Source: Pelargonium nanum
Taxonomy: Eukaryota > Streptophyta > Magnoliopsida > Geraniales > Geraniaceae
Length of the DNA stretch: 43,203 nucleotides
NCBI GenBank assembly: GCA_036897485.1
Contig: JAYMTF010000246.1
Span: forward strand, 1-43,203
Reading direction: 5' to 3'
Under the pieces are notes generated by a model. The model saw only the letters and a list, made by a program, of their open reading frames with translations, did not search any database and had not been told where the DNA came from. This document shows, one piece after another, positions 11,311-22,760 of this stretch (positions are counted from its first letter, which is position 1; each line of letters starts with the position of its first letter). The translations under genes and the position numbers were made by a program.

Positions 11311-11503
11311 CAGAGTTCACTTCCTACGCAAGTAATTACTAAGTTGATTCAAAGTAGGAAATAGGTATTTGTATCTATTGGCCGAGTCAAAGTATAAATA
11401 AAATATAGATGCTCAAATAAACCGTATCGTATCCAGAATTTAGAAAAAAACGAGCATCGTGCAATTACTCGGGACCAAATTAGAACATTCATCAAAATCA
11501 TCA

Positions 11504-11546
11504 GATTGTTGGTTCTATGAGCCTCTCACCTTCAGTCTCTATAATA
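11504..11546 (-). pseudogene. Second shard of the B3-like gene
   Basis: The plus-strand word GTTCTATGAGCCTCTCACC, followed by TTCA and then ATAATA, parallels 10995-11035 inside the B3 remnant (GTTCTATGAGTCTCTCACC, TTCA, ATATA). This looks like a short leftover of a tandem or inserted B3 paralog. Too short for more. Confidence 0.5.
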
Positions 11547-11817
11547 ATAGCTTTAATCTCTTTTCAAAGTTTTAACCCATAAGTTACAAATATTTAAAAG
11601 AGTGCCACAAAATTCAGATGAAATATAATAAAATAGTTGGATAACATTGACGAGAGAAAGAAACCAATGTTCTTTTTCTTTTTTTTTTTTTGCTTTTTAA
11701 AAGGTTAGATTTTGCGTTTCTCACCATAAAAGCAAACTAAAACTGAAAATCTGTTCAATTTAGGGCCAGAGCCTAACTAGTACAATGGCTGCCACCTGCC
11801 AATTCCCATCATCGTCA

Positions 11818-13855
11818 TCATGCACCAGTTGCATACAAACGGGTCCATTCCTTGGCTGCATAAATGCAAACAAGGGTTTGTTGTGAATATATGTACAAAT
11901 AATAAGCAATTCTGGAAAAGATTGAAGTAACGATTCATGTTAAAAGCTACCTGTTTCAACAGCTTCAACCTCGTTTGTTTTCCAGTGCTTTGCAATGTTC
12001 TCAGAAAGTGGATCATCAGGGTTTGGAGCACTCAAAAGAGCTTGGATGCTGAATAATGCTTCATTTGTTAGCATTTAGCATATTTAAAATAAGTGAAGAA
12101 TGATGATGACGAAACAGCATATCGAGGAGTCCAACACAGTGCAATTTCGTTTAGTTTTCAGCATTGTTAGCCATAAGTGCTTTCCAAACTTAGATCTATG
12201 TCATAACAAGCGTAATAAAGATTTATTGTGGCTGTGAAAGTCACCTTAGCAACACTGTCCGGATTTGGAGGGCTGGGCTCCATTTGTCTTTCAGAATGTC
12301 AAGGCATATCCTCCCAAGCTGCATTAAGAATTCATTCGGATCAGCATTGAAAACTCTAACAATAGATGAAGGGAAAGGACTGACTTGGAAAAGATATGCT
12401 ACTTGCCTTGTCAATGTTAGGATGATATATCTTGGTCAAGAAGCGAACCTGTTACCAAGAAACATAATTGCACAATCAAATGCAGGGTTTCAACTTATGA
12501 TTAAGAAACCAACAGCCTCCAAAGACATAGAGGATAAATTGTTCACAATCTGCTAAAGACCTAACCAGGATAGTGTTTGTGACAAAAAAATGACAAGATA
12601 TAACCCAAATGTCTAGGTTAACAGCCTGAACATTCCATTAGGTAGTTTTTGGATAAGAATTTTTGGAATGGGAAAAATTCCCATTCCAGAGTTATTTTCA
12701 TGACAAAAATACTCTAATTCCCATACCAATTCTTGATTCTCATTCCGAATAAAAATTTCTGATCCAAATGTTATCTTAATGTCTCCCCACTCAATATAAT
12801 CAAAACTAGCACCCCTGCTCTTTTAAGGGAAGGGATAAATCACAAGCCCAACTATATCACGTTATTCCTAGCATATCACCCACTAAAAGACTCTCTATCC
12901 CTCCATGCATCAGGGACAGCTCTAAGCTGATCAGGTAAAATCTCAACCGTATCCAAAATTCGAAAAGATCAGTCAAAACTTACACTCGTTCTTCTACAAA
13001 TATAATCATGGGATAATATAAGTCAGAGTTATGTGTATATTTAATTTCACAACCACCTCAGACCAGAAAAAAGGAATTAAAAAATAAATACATGAGCATC
13101 CAAACATCTAGGCAATTAGCTTAGTTTGGCGTTCTGAACTTTCAATAATGAGCAGGTAATGCATTAACAGTTATGGGGCAAACATATTCTAGTTCTAGAA
13201 CATGGAATCTCAAACATATCTGGATAAATAAGAAAAATCTACTGAACATCAAAATACCTTGGGAGCTGCCATTGGATATTCTTCAGGCAAAAACAATTCC
13301 AATTTGAAAACTCCACCTAAACATATACCAACACCAAAAAGGTTGCATCATTTACTAAGATGAGGTGAAAAAGAGAACCATCCGCTAACACAAGTAAAAT
13401 ATAAAAATAAAAATATTAATAGACATGGCAGAAGGGGTAGAGATATGGAATGATAATTATCCAAATTCCTTTAACTTCTAGACAAAAAATGTACACATTG
13501 TTCGCATACATAAATGCAGTTGCTAGAATATAAAAGAAAGATAAAATAGATTCCTAAATGTGCAAATTCCATGTGGATTTGAAGACAAACTAGGAATGTC
13601 AAGGTCAAACAAAAAGAAATATGGTACATTATATGAGATAGAGGAACCATGAACACATCAACAGAAGAGAAAAACATCATATTCTAAAACTAAATAAAAT
13701 TTCACATAGTATCCTCATAATCTAATGAGATAAAGACTATTTCATGTCTGGAGAAAAGAGGGGGAAAAATGTGTATCTAGGCGCTACGCAATGAAACAAC
13801 CTTTTAGTCTGCATATGACTACACAGGACAGTCAAATTTTGCTCACCAAACATTT

Positions 13856-13897
<42 letters not shown>

Positions 13898-14998
13898 AAT
13901 CTCAAAATATTTGTTATTCTTACGCAAAATTCATACAACTTACATACGCAGTTAATGTTAGCTTCTAAGATAAATGAAACAATTACTCCTACTTTCATTG
14001 GACAGATATTCCAACTTCATCAAATGGAAAATATAAAGTACGCAGTGAAAAATTAATAATATTTAAAGCATTCATTAATTAAGAAACAATGCTAACTAGA
14101 TAGTTACCTTCGTAAGGAGACTGAGTTGGACCAAGAATCATCACATTAAAGTAGCGCATGTTCTCTTCTGAAGGAGATGCACTAATTCCAGGAGCTGTAT
14201 TTAAAGATAAAAAATGGTAAATAATAGGATTATAGGAGCATGGTATTTGGTATTTGGTTAAAGTAGAAATTAAAAAGAGCATATGATGAACTATAAGTTA
14301 AGAAGGAATGGCACATAACTCCATCCTGAACATTATTTTCCCAATTTTGTCTTCAACATACAACTGTTAACACTCATTATGGGATGGGGGGAGTACTACT
14401 TTTTTAATGCCTTTCATCACAATTCAATCACTACATTTACACCCAAACAAACATATTATCTCCCAGGCTCATGCTAAGCTAAAAATAAAAAATAAAATAA
14501 AATCCATCCATTCTAGTTGATCAGCAGAGAAATCTATATCCTTTTCTGTACTCAGAAAACTAAGTTTTGTTCCAATTCCATTAATGGATTGAATAAGCAA
14601 AAGAATCTTTTTTTCAGTTTCCATGCCATTGAACCACAAGTAATAGTGAGCTCCGAAGCTTCATGTTCTTCTCATACTCCTTAATAATTACAATTAAAAA
14701 AATTAGTGCCAAGTGCAAACCTGAACTTGCTCACCAACTAAAATACAAAACATATCAAAATCTAGTCATATAATAACATCTAGAATGGTGAAAAATACAG
14801 AGAAATTCAGAAATCTAAAGGTAGGAAACAGACCTGGCTCGCTGAGAAGCCTCTGCGTTTCCTGTTCAATCGGCGAAATCACACAACTAAAAATCAAAAA
14901 ACATAAAATTGGAAAAAGAATATGAAGACGAAGAAACAGAAGATGAAGATCCGAAGCAAAACCTTGATAATTCTTCGAGGTAAATTGCTATTAGCCAT
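11818..14998 (-). CDS. UBC36: Ubiquitin-conjugating enzyme E2, Ubc13 type (UBC35/36-like)
   Basis: Minus-strand exons: 14998-14963, 14861-14834, 14194-14108, 13316-13258, 12448-12407, 12318-12245, 12048-11951 and 11855-11818, giving 153 residues, the usual length for plant UBC35/36. It begins [13 protein letters not shown]; has the HPN motif near residues 79-81 and the catalytic cysteine at 89 ([12 protein letters not shown]); it ends LYATGA. The family works with a Uev1/MMZ partner to build Lys63-linked ubiquitin chains in DNA-damage tolerance, iron-deficiency responses and immunity, in cytosol and nucleus. Intron 5 uses a GC donor (AAG then GCAAGT). UBC35 and UBC36 are near-identical, so the exact symbol is uncertain. 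About 86% of the gene is intron. Confidence 0.96.
12648..12768. mobile_element. MITE in UBC intron 5
   Basis: About 121 bases bounded by inverted TTTGGATAAGAATTTT and AAAATTTCTGATCCAAA, with further inverted ATTCCCATTCC/GGAATGGGAA-type words inside. This is a short nonautonomous DNA transposon; superfamily not assigned because no clear target duplication is visible. Confidence 0.65.
13861..13894. repeat. (TC)n microsatellite
   Basis: Seventeen uninterrupted TC units in an intron of the Ubc13-like gene. Confidence 0.97.
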
Positions 14999-15082
14999 TG
15001 ATTCTTCAGAGACGCGCACAGAGAGGGGTTTGGTGAAATTGGGGGTATTTGCGTTTGGGCAATTTGCAACTTATTTTTATTT

Positions 15083-15090
15083 TTTATATA
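15083..15090 (-). promoter_or_regulatory. Putative TATA box of UBC gene
   Basis: Minus-strand TATATAAA sits 85 bases upstream of the UBC ATG (14998), a normal TATA-to-start distance for a gene with a short leader. Confidence 0.5.
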
Positions 15091-15708
15091 TCCTACGTTT
15101 ATTATCAATGTTTCTGTTATAAATCGTTAGGTAGCTAATCTTTCTCAACGACCAACCATATTCAGGCACGTGGCAAGCTAAACATTAATTTCCCACTTTT
15201 ACTAGTACTATATTTGTCAGATTATAAAGAATATGAATCAACTTTTTTATTCCGTGAGATTATATCAACAAAAATATATCACCTTGTTGAAAATTTAAAT
15301 CATAAAATTCTTCAAAAACAATTTTTTTTTACTCATAATCATTTTCAATAAATTTGTGAGAGCAAGTGATTCATTAAATTTATAATTTTGACCCTTTTTT
15401 GTTATTTAACTGACTAACTAATTTATTAATAAAAAAAGTAGACGCTTATTTTAGAACAAAAATACAAGATAAATGAGACATTCATTTTGAAACAAATGAA
15501 TTATTCATTTTTTAATTAATGAGGTGTACTTTGATATTATTAGTATGACACATACAGTAGAATTGTGCCACTAGTAAAGAAATGGGTGACCATGTTTACA
15601 AGTAGAGTCGACAATTCATGTTTAAACGCACGACATAATATGAACTGAATGCGTTTGAATTTACTAATCTTGCAATTGTATCATATTTGTGTCGACAATG
15701 TTACAATT
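15091..15708. other. Intergenic DNA between UBC promoter and next gene's 3' end
   Basis: AT-rich, with no open frame worth keeping. It should contain the distal UBC promoter and the 3' UTR of the HAD/riboflavin-kinase-like gene, both transcribed on the minus strand. Confidence 0.6.
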
Positions 15709-18700
15709 TTATTCTAATGAAGAAGCATCGGCATCTGCAACTGCAAAGAAGGGCTTGCAAGAAGAGTGGGTAAATGTAGGCAGATCCAATGAGACACTAG
15801 CAATAGTCTTGTCTTCATCAACTATTTCCAGATAAGCCGATTCGGTTCCCTGTTGAAGCAATCATAATGTTAAGAAAACTACAATAATTTTACATGATAC
15901 ATGGAATGTTCATTTAATCTATGTTCCATGTTCTTAAGATGGCCTATGTTTTCCAAGACAATATATTTTTTCTACATCTAATATCAATGCGTTTACATGA
16001 TACATGGAATGTACATTTAATCTATGTTTGCCATGTTATGGACTGTCAACTACTCTTTACTACTACTAACCGGGAAACCAGTTGGAGCATTCCCGGAGGA
16101 TGAAGCACCTTTACAAATTTTGGGACGGGGAGAGTAATTTGGAACTCTAAGGTTTTAAGACGATTAACAGGAAGGCCACCCCATCACATGTACTGTTTGG
16201 CTCATGTTCAATCAAAAGATTCAAAACACTGATTTGTAAGATAGAGTTGCGTATATTTAGAAGATCGTCACCTTGGAATTGAGTCCTCGGATGTAGCCAA
16301 CAAGTAACAGCTGTATCTGCTGTTCAGCTATGTTGTCAGCGTTTTCATCAGCTGGACATATTTGCTGCAAAAAAAAGAATGGAAAAACAGAACTTTAATG
16401 ATTTTATGATTAACCAACTACAAGACAGCTAAAAAGGAGGCTTCACACCTTCAACTTTCGAGACAATGATAGCCAGAACATGCCATGTTAGGATGTGAAA
16501 ACATGTTTAAGTAAGATCATCACATGGAAATATAATTATGAGATGTAACATAACTAACTCAAAAAGGATTACACCACAGACCACACCCAATCATGGGTTT
16601 GAAATCAATTATGCCAATTTGACACCTGCATGTTCAAGTTATTCCTATCCTATTTGAACATGATCGGAAGGCTTGTGGCAGAGAATGAATCTCAATTTCA
16701 CAATTCAATAATAATAATGATGTCCTTTAATGTCCATGCCATGAAAAACAAGACAACTCTATAGTCAGCCAAATAAACTCCATCATCATCAATGACTATA
16801 AAAGGAAAAAATATCAATCAGAGAGCATTAATTTGATCCAGCAATGAGAAGTATAAAAGATAACCTAAAAAAAATGTGGTTTGTATTTGTATAGCCATGA
16901 AAAGTGCATTGCTGGCCCTATTTCTTGATCTTATATATTGTCCCTGGGCTTGTCGATTGTCATTATGATTACACTCACACCATTATCAATCAATGGCATG
17001 AGAGATTCATTGGGAACCAAAAAGCATTTGGAAATTTAACGATTTAACTGAGTTCCATGGAAGTTTAGCATACACTTTCAGAAACTAAAAATGAAGTGCT
17101 ACAACTTAAGGGTAGAACAAAACCGAAACAAGTGCATATAGATCGAAACGTTAATTATACCCAATAAATTAAAAGAAATGGAAAAGAAGGTTATATAATG
17201 AATAGTTCAAGCTGTTCACTCACAATTTTTCGTGCAGCAGTGGACAAGCAGGGATCCCATCCAATGCTAACTACAACCTTGAGTATCCTTTGCGTGTCAA
17301 CTTTGGCCCAACCGAAGTAGATGCCCGAAACTTGATCAGGAAGAGTTGATTCTCCATCTTCGGGTTTCATACAGCCATTCCATATTTATCAATGATACAA
17401 AATATATTTACAAGAGATTTAAGAGCAGAAAACCATATGTGCATATACAATATCTCATTATTCAAAACCAGACAACACAAAGGAGAAACAGTTATAAGCT
17501 GCAGCAAAATATACAATCCTAATAGATTTGGACAATGTATCATGTTATGAGTAAGAGTCTGAAAAGGACCAAATGTTTGAGTAGGAAGCTAATGAGCACC
17601 AAACTTATGATCCTGAGGTGAAATAAGTTGTCTACACTCTATAGTACTTCTAAATACAAAAGAGGATATGGTGAAATCTCAAATACCTGTGATTTCGTGA
17701 AGACACCCATCGAAATATGAACCACTCACACATATGGGCTCAACTGGCAATGCATTATCTACCCCTGCAACCATTAAGTACACTATTCAAACACAGAGTA
17801 GAGACATGAGTCTTTTAAACAGAGAGCTGAACAAAGTATGGATTATGAGAGATGCACACAATCTTCAAACGGTGGAAGACCCCATTGTTCAGGCTGAAAT
17901 TCTAGAAGTGAGTTCAGAACAGTATCTGCCATGGAAGAAGCATCAGCTTCTCTGTGAGGTGGAACCGCCACTATCTTCATCTCGGCAGCCTTGGCAGCTT
18001 TAACACCAACCCTATTAAGTAATGTTGATTAAAATAAGTTAAAATGAAGAAAAGCTGACAGATTACCAAGAGGGACAAAATACTCGCAGCTGCAAATGGT
18101 GCTTGATAACTTTGGCCACAGAAGGTGCATGAAAACCTACAATGTGACTGCTGAATCTAAAAATAGAAGGCACTGTGCACAAGGCTCCCATCTCTGTGAG
18201 GTCTGGTGCACTTAACCGGGGAAAATATACTATCTAAGTTTTACCCTTTTAGTTTCAAATTTGAAACCAATATCTATGCACACAAAAATTAATAATAAAG
18301 CTCTAAAAACAGATAGTAGATGTTCAGTTATATGCTTATTGTGTTCACATCCACATTACTAATAACATTTCAATGTCCGGAAAGTTCTCCAGTGCCCATC
18401 AATCCTCATGCACAATAAGAATAAAATTATTCTGACTGTCCTACGAACTTGAAGTTAGTTGCATACATCTGATACACTCTTAGAGCTTCATTTGCTTTAA
18501 ACTTTTCATATTACTGACATATATTTCATGTTTTCAGAAAAAACATGGGAGCCTTTATTCAGTGTGATTAGTATGCACTCACAGGGAGTCTTCAATCACG
18601 AGACAGTTATCTGGAGCAACACCCATTATCCTTGCAGCCTCCAAAAATCTAGCAACAATAAAACACCATAAATACAAGTAGACAACGAAAAGTAAAGAAC

Positions 18701-21382
18701 AACTACCTAAGAGATCAATTTTCTCTTTCAAGTAATCCCTAGGCAACCAACTGGATTATTGTGATGCACATTGGGTCCATAAAATGCATGTATATTGTAT
18801 ATGAATGTGTAATTTGTAAGGAAAAGCGTCATGTTTTATGGTGGGCATAACTTTTATGATTGTATTGAACAAACTTTCAGTTTTGCATGGCAATTTATGG
18901 TGTCAGCTCCATTTTCTTTCAAGGCGATCCATTCGGCCTTTACACGCTAGTAGGGGTTGGGAAGATTCAAATGTAGTCTAGGAAGGTTCTTTAACTTCAG
19001 TTTTGATATAACACTCAAGGATGAATTTGTAATGAAATCCTATTTTATATATGTAACTTACAAATCTGGAGCAGGCTTCCCACATTTGACCTGGTCACTT
19101 CCAAGAATAACAGTAAAGCATTCCGCCCAACCTACACAAATTATTTAAATAAACCATATTACAAACAGCAGCATTAATCTATTTGAGATTAAACTCAACG
19201 AACGTTTACAAGTATGATAAACTTCGAGAAACTTCCACAAATGAGCATTTTGCCCATGTAGAAATACTAACTTCAATCTTGTTCAGTAAATAATTTTCCT
19301 TAGTTCAAAAAGAAAAGAAATGCTTAATTTTAGCTAATATTCAAGAGTCAAGAAAAGACTACCTGGTTGGTAAGAGATCTTTGTATCTATATATTCACGT
19401 AAAGAGTTTGAAGCAAGAGCAAACGGCACCCCATGTTTGTGAAGATGATTGATCAGCCGAGTAGCGCCAGGAAGTGCTTTGGCTTGGAGCCACCTAAAAG
19501 AATAAATCTAAAATATAAGAAGAAAATAAAGATGTCACAGATGCTGGATGTATGTCAGAAATGTCACAAAAGGAATAGTTAATGTCACGCTAAGTTGCAA
19601 ATTTACATGATAAAAGATAAAACATAACATTGTTTAGAAGTAGAAAATGAAGAAGAAATGAGTGTGCATGAGGCTAGTCAAGTTCTAATAGTATATAACT
19701 ACTCTGTCTCAAAATGAGTGTCCACTTTCCCATTAATTTTGTAAAAATTAAGGATAAGAGTCGGGGATGGACATTCCCCCTTATACCATCTTGTACTCTG
19801 GTTTTAACAAACTCAAGGGGTTCCAACTAACTTATATTAGGGATATTATTGACAATTCATGCATACCCAAAAAAAACGTGGACACTCATTTTGGGATAAT
19901 TTTTTATAGAGAAAGTGGCATCGTTTTTGGATGTAGGGAGTAATCTTTTACTGTCACATGTGCATCTAAAGTCCTACGTCTATCAGCTTCTTTGCTTATG
20001 GAAGTGATGTTCTTACATTGACGATTCTCACATTTTGTAGCAATTTATTTCTTATAGTTTGTACTCTTTTTCTTCTTCTTCAAGTTGATAGGTATACAAA
20101 TATTACCAAAGACTCTTAGCTTCATACACTGAATGTTCCACCATGAAAATCAACCCAAGCAAGTTGAAAGGAAATAAAATCAACTAAGCATTTCTTCTTT
20201 AGTTCACTGTTTTCTTATCGTACTCCTTCTTAGCTTATCTTTTGGAGTCATACACTCAAGTTTATTTCAAAGATTTAATTTAAACCTTTTCCAAAGCATA
20301 TTTTAATCCTATTCTAGTTTCAATCAATAAATCCTTATTGCTTAAATGGCCAAGCATATTCATATTTACTAACAAGCTAGTACAAAGCAAGTGGCTCCAA
20401 AAGAATGATCTAAATGCCTAAATCACGAGATGACAATCAATTTAGAACCTCATCATGTATCAAGAGCGGAGCAAGGATGTTTAGAGGGCCAAAAGTATAG
20501 AGTAAAAAATCAAAATATACAACAGTAAGATAAAAGACAAATGCATAGCAAGCAATGTATAAGTTAAACAAAAATAAAACATTCCACAAGCAATGTCAAG
20601 TTCACAAGAAAATTAAAACGATATTCAGTACATATCTAACATTTAATTTGTGTTAGACATTGCTTCATTGAGCAGAAATCATCAATTAAAACTGATGTGA
20701 TTTTTTAGGTAAATCCTGTCTATGTGTACAATGCAATCCACCATGTTAAGGGGCATTGAGAGTTGTGTTTTGTATTTTTATATTATTTGTACACTAACTT
20801 TTATGCACTTTTTATATAATGTAAAACAAATAATATAAAAATACAAAACACAGCTTCCAATGCCTCTTATCTTATGCATGGACTACACATGTTAGATAAA
20901 TCTTTACCTATCAAAAAGCATACATGATATCAAATTGATTACAAAAAGAAAAATCAAAGGTTCCATAACAAATTCCAGCATAATTTAGACAGCTTCATAT
21001 AAATTTACCAACTGCAGAAACCAAGCCCAAAAAAAAAAAAAGTACCTTTGCTGATAAATAGGTATGATTTCTTGAATGAACTGCTCAGGTGTGAGTGGGA
21101 GATCATAGTCCTTAACAATGGCAATGGCAGATTCTTTCAGTGTCATCCCAAACCTCTTTTTCTCTTCCCTCTCCTTATCCAAACCTATCCCATATCTTTC
21201 CAAGAATTCCTTCAACACTCCCTTTGTCTCTACACATCAAATCAACAAACAAATTAAAAATTGAGACATGAAGGATTAAAATAGAAAGGTGGGTCGAAAA
21301 CAAAAAGACCTGTGTGCAAGAGGGTCCCATCCAAATCAAAAACCACAGCCAAAATCTGGGACTTTCCATTGCAGCAGCTCAT
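15709..21382 (-). CDS. HAD phosphatase with degenerate riboflavin-kinase domain (FMN/FHY-like)
   Basis: Minus-strand exons: 21382-21310, 21229-21046, 19493-19363, 19131-19062, 18648-18583, 18011-17860, 17764-17687, 17357-17224, 16364-16272 and 15849-15709, giving 373 residues (Arabidopsis FMN/FHY is close to 380). The HAD half is complete: DLDGT (Asp16, Asp18), LASNS (Ser114), GKPAPD (Lys148) and IEDS (Glu172, Asp173). It should hydrolyse a phosphate such as FMN. The linker WGLPPFEDW and the second half (GIYFGWAKV, VVSIGWDP, LLLVGYIR) place it in the bifunctional riboflavin kinase/FMN phosphatase family. However, the ATP/flavin-binding PTAN loop and the catalytic-Glu segment (EPWLLHDF type) are absent, although phase is intact in all exons. 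I infer phosphatase activity without kinase activity. No transit peptide is obvious. A missed exon is the main alternative. Confidence 0.88.
15890..16037 (+). repeat. Short direct repeat in an intron
   Basis: ACATGATACATGGAATGT followed by a CATTTAATCTATGTT block occurs near 15892-15928 and again near 15994-16029, about 102 bases apart, with few changes. It lies in intron 9 of the FMN/FHY-like gene. The intron also contains GGGACGGGGAGAGTAAT near 16122-16138, which resembles a Stowaway-type end. Confidence 0.7.
18169..18211 (+). mobile_element. Fragment resembling Au-type SINE
   Basis: The order GCAC, AAGGCTCCCATCT, GTGAGGTCTGG recalls the 5' part of plant Au SINEs and matches the copy at 24905-24956. 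Only about 40 bases remain, inside intron 5 of the FMN/FHY-like gene. Confidence 0.45.
19699..19932. mobile_element. Stowaway-like MITE in intron 2
   Basis: CAAAATGAGTGTCCAC near 19709-19724 is matched by GTGGACACTCATTTTG near 19878-19893. The outer ends read TACTCTGTCTC on the left and GGATGTAGGGAGTA on the right, the CTCCCT...TA style of Tc1/mariner Stowaway MITEs. The right end carries about 40 extra bases between inner match and terminus, so it may be composite. Confidence 0.65.
20706..20911. mobile_element. Long-hairpin MITE in intron 2
   Basis: Arms 20747-20790 and 20826-20869 are inverted, with a perfect core of about 28 bases (TGTGTTTTGTATTTTTATAT...) and few mismatches outside. Weaker inverted similarity (TAGGTAAA, TGTGTA, CCATG) extends to about 20706 and 20911. 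No coding capacity. It lies in the same intron as the Stowaway-like element. Confidence 0.75.
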
Positions 21383-22760
21383 GGCAAACCAGAGAGAGAG
21401 AGAGATTGGTGGGTTTTGAAATGGAATTAGGATTGGGGGAGATGAGAGGAGAAGGAGCAGTTTTTAAAGTGGAAATGGAGAAAGGGATCGATACGATACC
21501 CAGGAGGACACGTCCACTGTCCAACAAAAAGGAGAGAGCTTTGGGCACTAAAATAAATACCCATTTCCATTTGGTGAAGTGGAGAGACGAGGAGGAGGAG
21601 GAGATCGAGAGAGACGGCTATTTTCCCGCGTTTTTTCCTGTAGAATATTGGGGACGGCGCTATAAGGCAACTGGTCGTTTATTCTGCGCCACGACACGAC
21701 CCTTCTCATCTCTCTGAAACAAATTCCAATTTGTCGCACGTTGGTTTAGTTGGTAAGAATAAAAAAATTGGATTTTTTTTGTTTGTAGAAATGGGATTTA
21801 GAAGTTCATCGGGTCAGAATGAGCTAGCTATGGCTCGATGGTCAATACACACGTATTTATAAAAAATTAATTCAATTTTACTAAGTCGAGAGTGGAGTTT
21901 CGAGTTAGCTACTATGTTGTGTTGTTCGGCTTATTAAAAAGAAGGTATCATCTCTTCTTTGTTGATTTCTTTTTTGTCATATATATTCTTTTACCTAATT
22001 AAACAGATTAGTAAAAAGGAAAACAGTAGTCAACAAATTACAGTTTAGAAAGTGTTAGATTAGTAATGATTGGGTCCCTTTTCATGTCAATTTTGCTTAA
22101 CTATGAGAGAATATAAATGGCACATTCCCTTTATGGGCTTTGCTTGAATGAGAAGAAAAAGAATATACCAAATATTCTCCTACTTGCAATCAGAACTTAT
22201 ACCTGAGAATTTGTTCTAATTGGAACTCTCTAATGGCTTCAGCATCAGCATAAACCTCATCCTCAAATCCTAGTTTTCAGACAGTTTTGTTCCATGTGCT
22301 CATCAAACACACATAATAGAACATCCAGCCATCCAGATATTTTCTACCGTTAATGAACACATCTGGACGTGTTATTTAACATGTATTTAAAGACATGCGA
22401 GTACAAGGTTCCTTAGGTTAAACAGATAACACAATTATCATGTAAGAGTTGAACAGAATTGACAAAATTCCAATGCAATGAGACAACACAACATAACCAC
22501 ACTGGTTTGGAAGGGGGAAAAATCACTAAATTCTTCTGTTGGGTTGCTTCTGAATATCTTTCGGTAATCACACAACAGAAAACAAATCAAAGTACTTTTT
22601 TTACAAAGTTTTTAGGTTCATGGCGCCCCAACTGCAGCTCAGCCTGAAACTGCAAGTTTGTGGTGCTATATCTTCATCCCTGCAAAGGATAAAAAAGATA
22701 AAATATGAGAACAGTGGAAAGGGCATATATTAGCAATATTGAGATACTGAGCATACATCG
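21383..22760. other. Intergenic DNA with promoter of FMN/FHY-like gene
   Basis: Bases 21383-21720 are purine-rich and GC-richer than the rest and probably hold the 5' leader and core promoter of the gene starting at 21382. GACACGTCC at 21506-21514 has an ACGT core. The remainder to 22760 is AT-rich and ends in the probable 3' UTR of the 14-3-3 gene. The open frame at 21289-21717 overlaps exon 1 in antisense and is not supported. Confidence 0.55.

Noticed and set aside
21289-21717. 142-codon plus-strand frame antisense to the FMN/FHY-like start
   Set aside because: It overlaps a conserved exon in antisense and its composition reflects purine-rich leader DNA.
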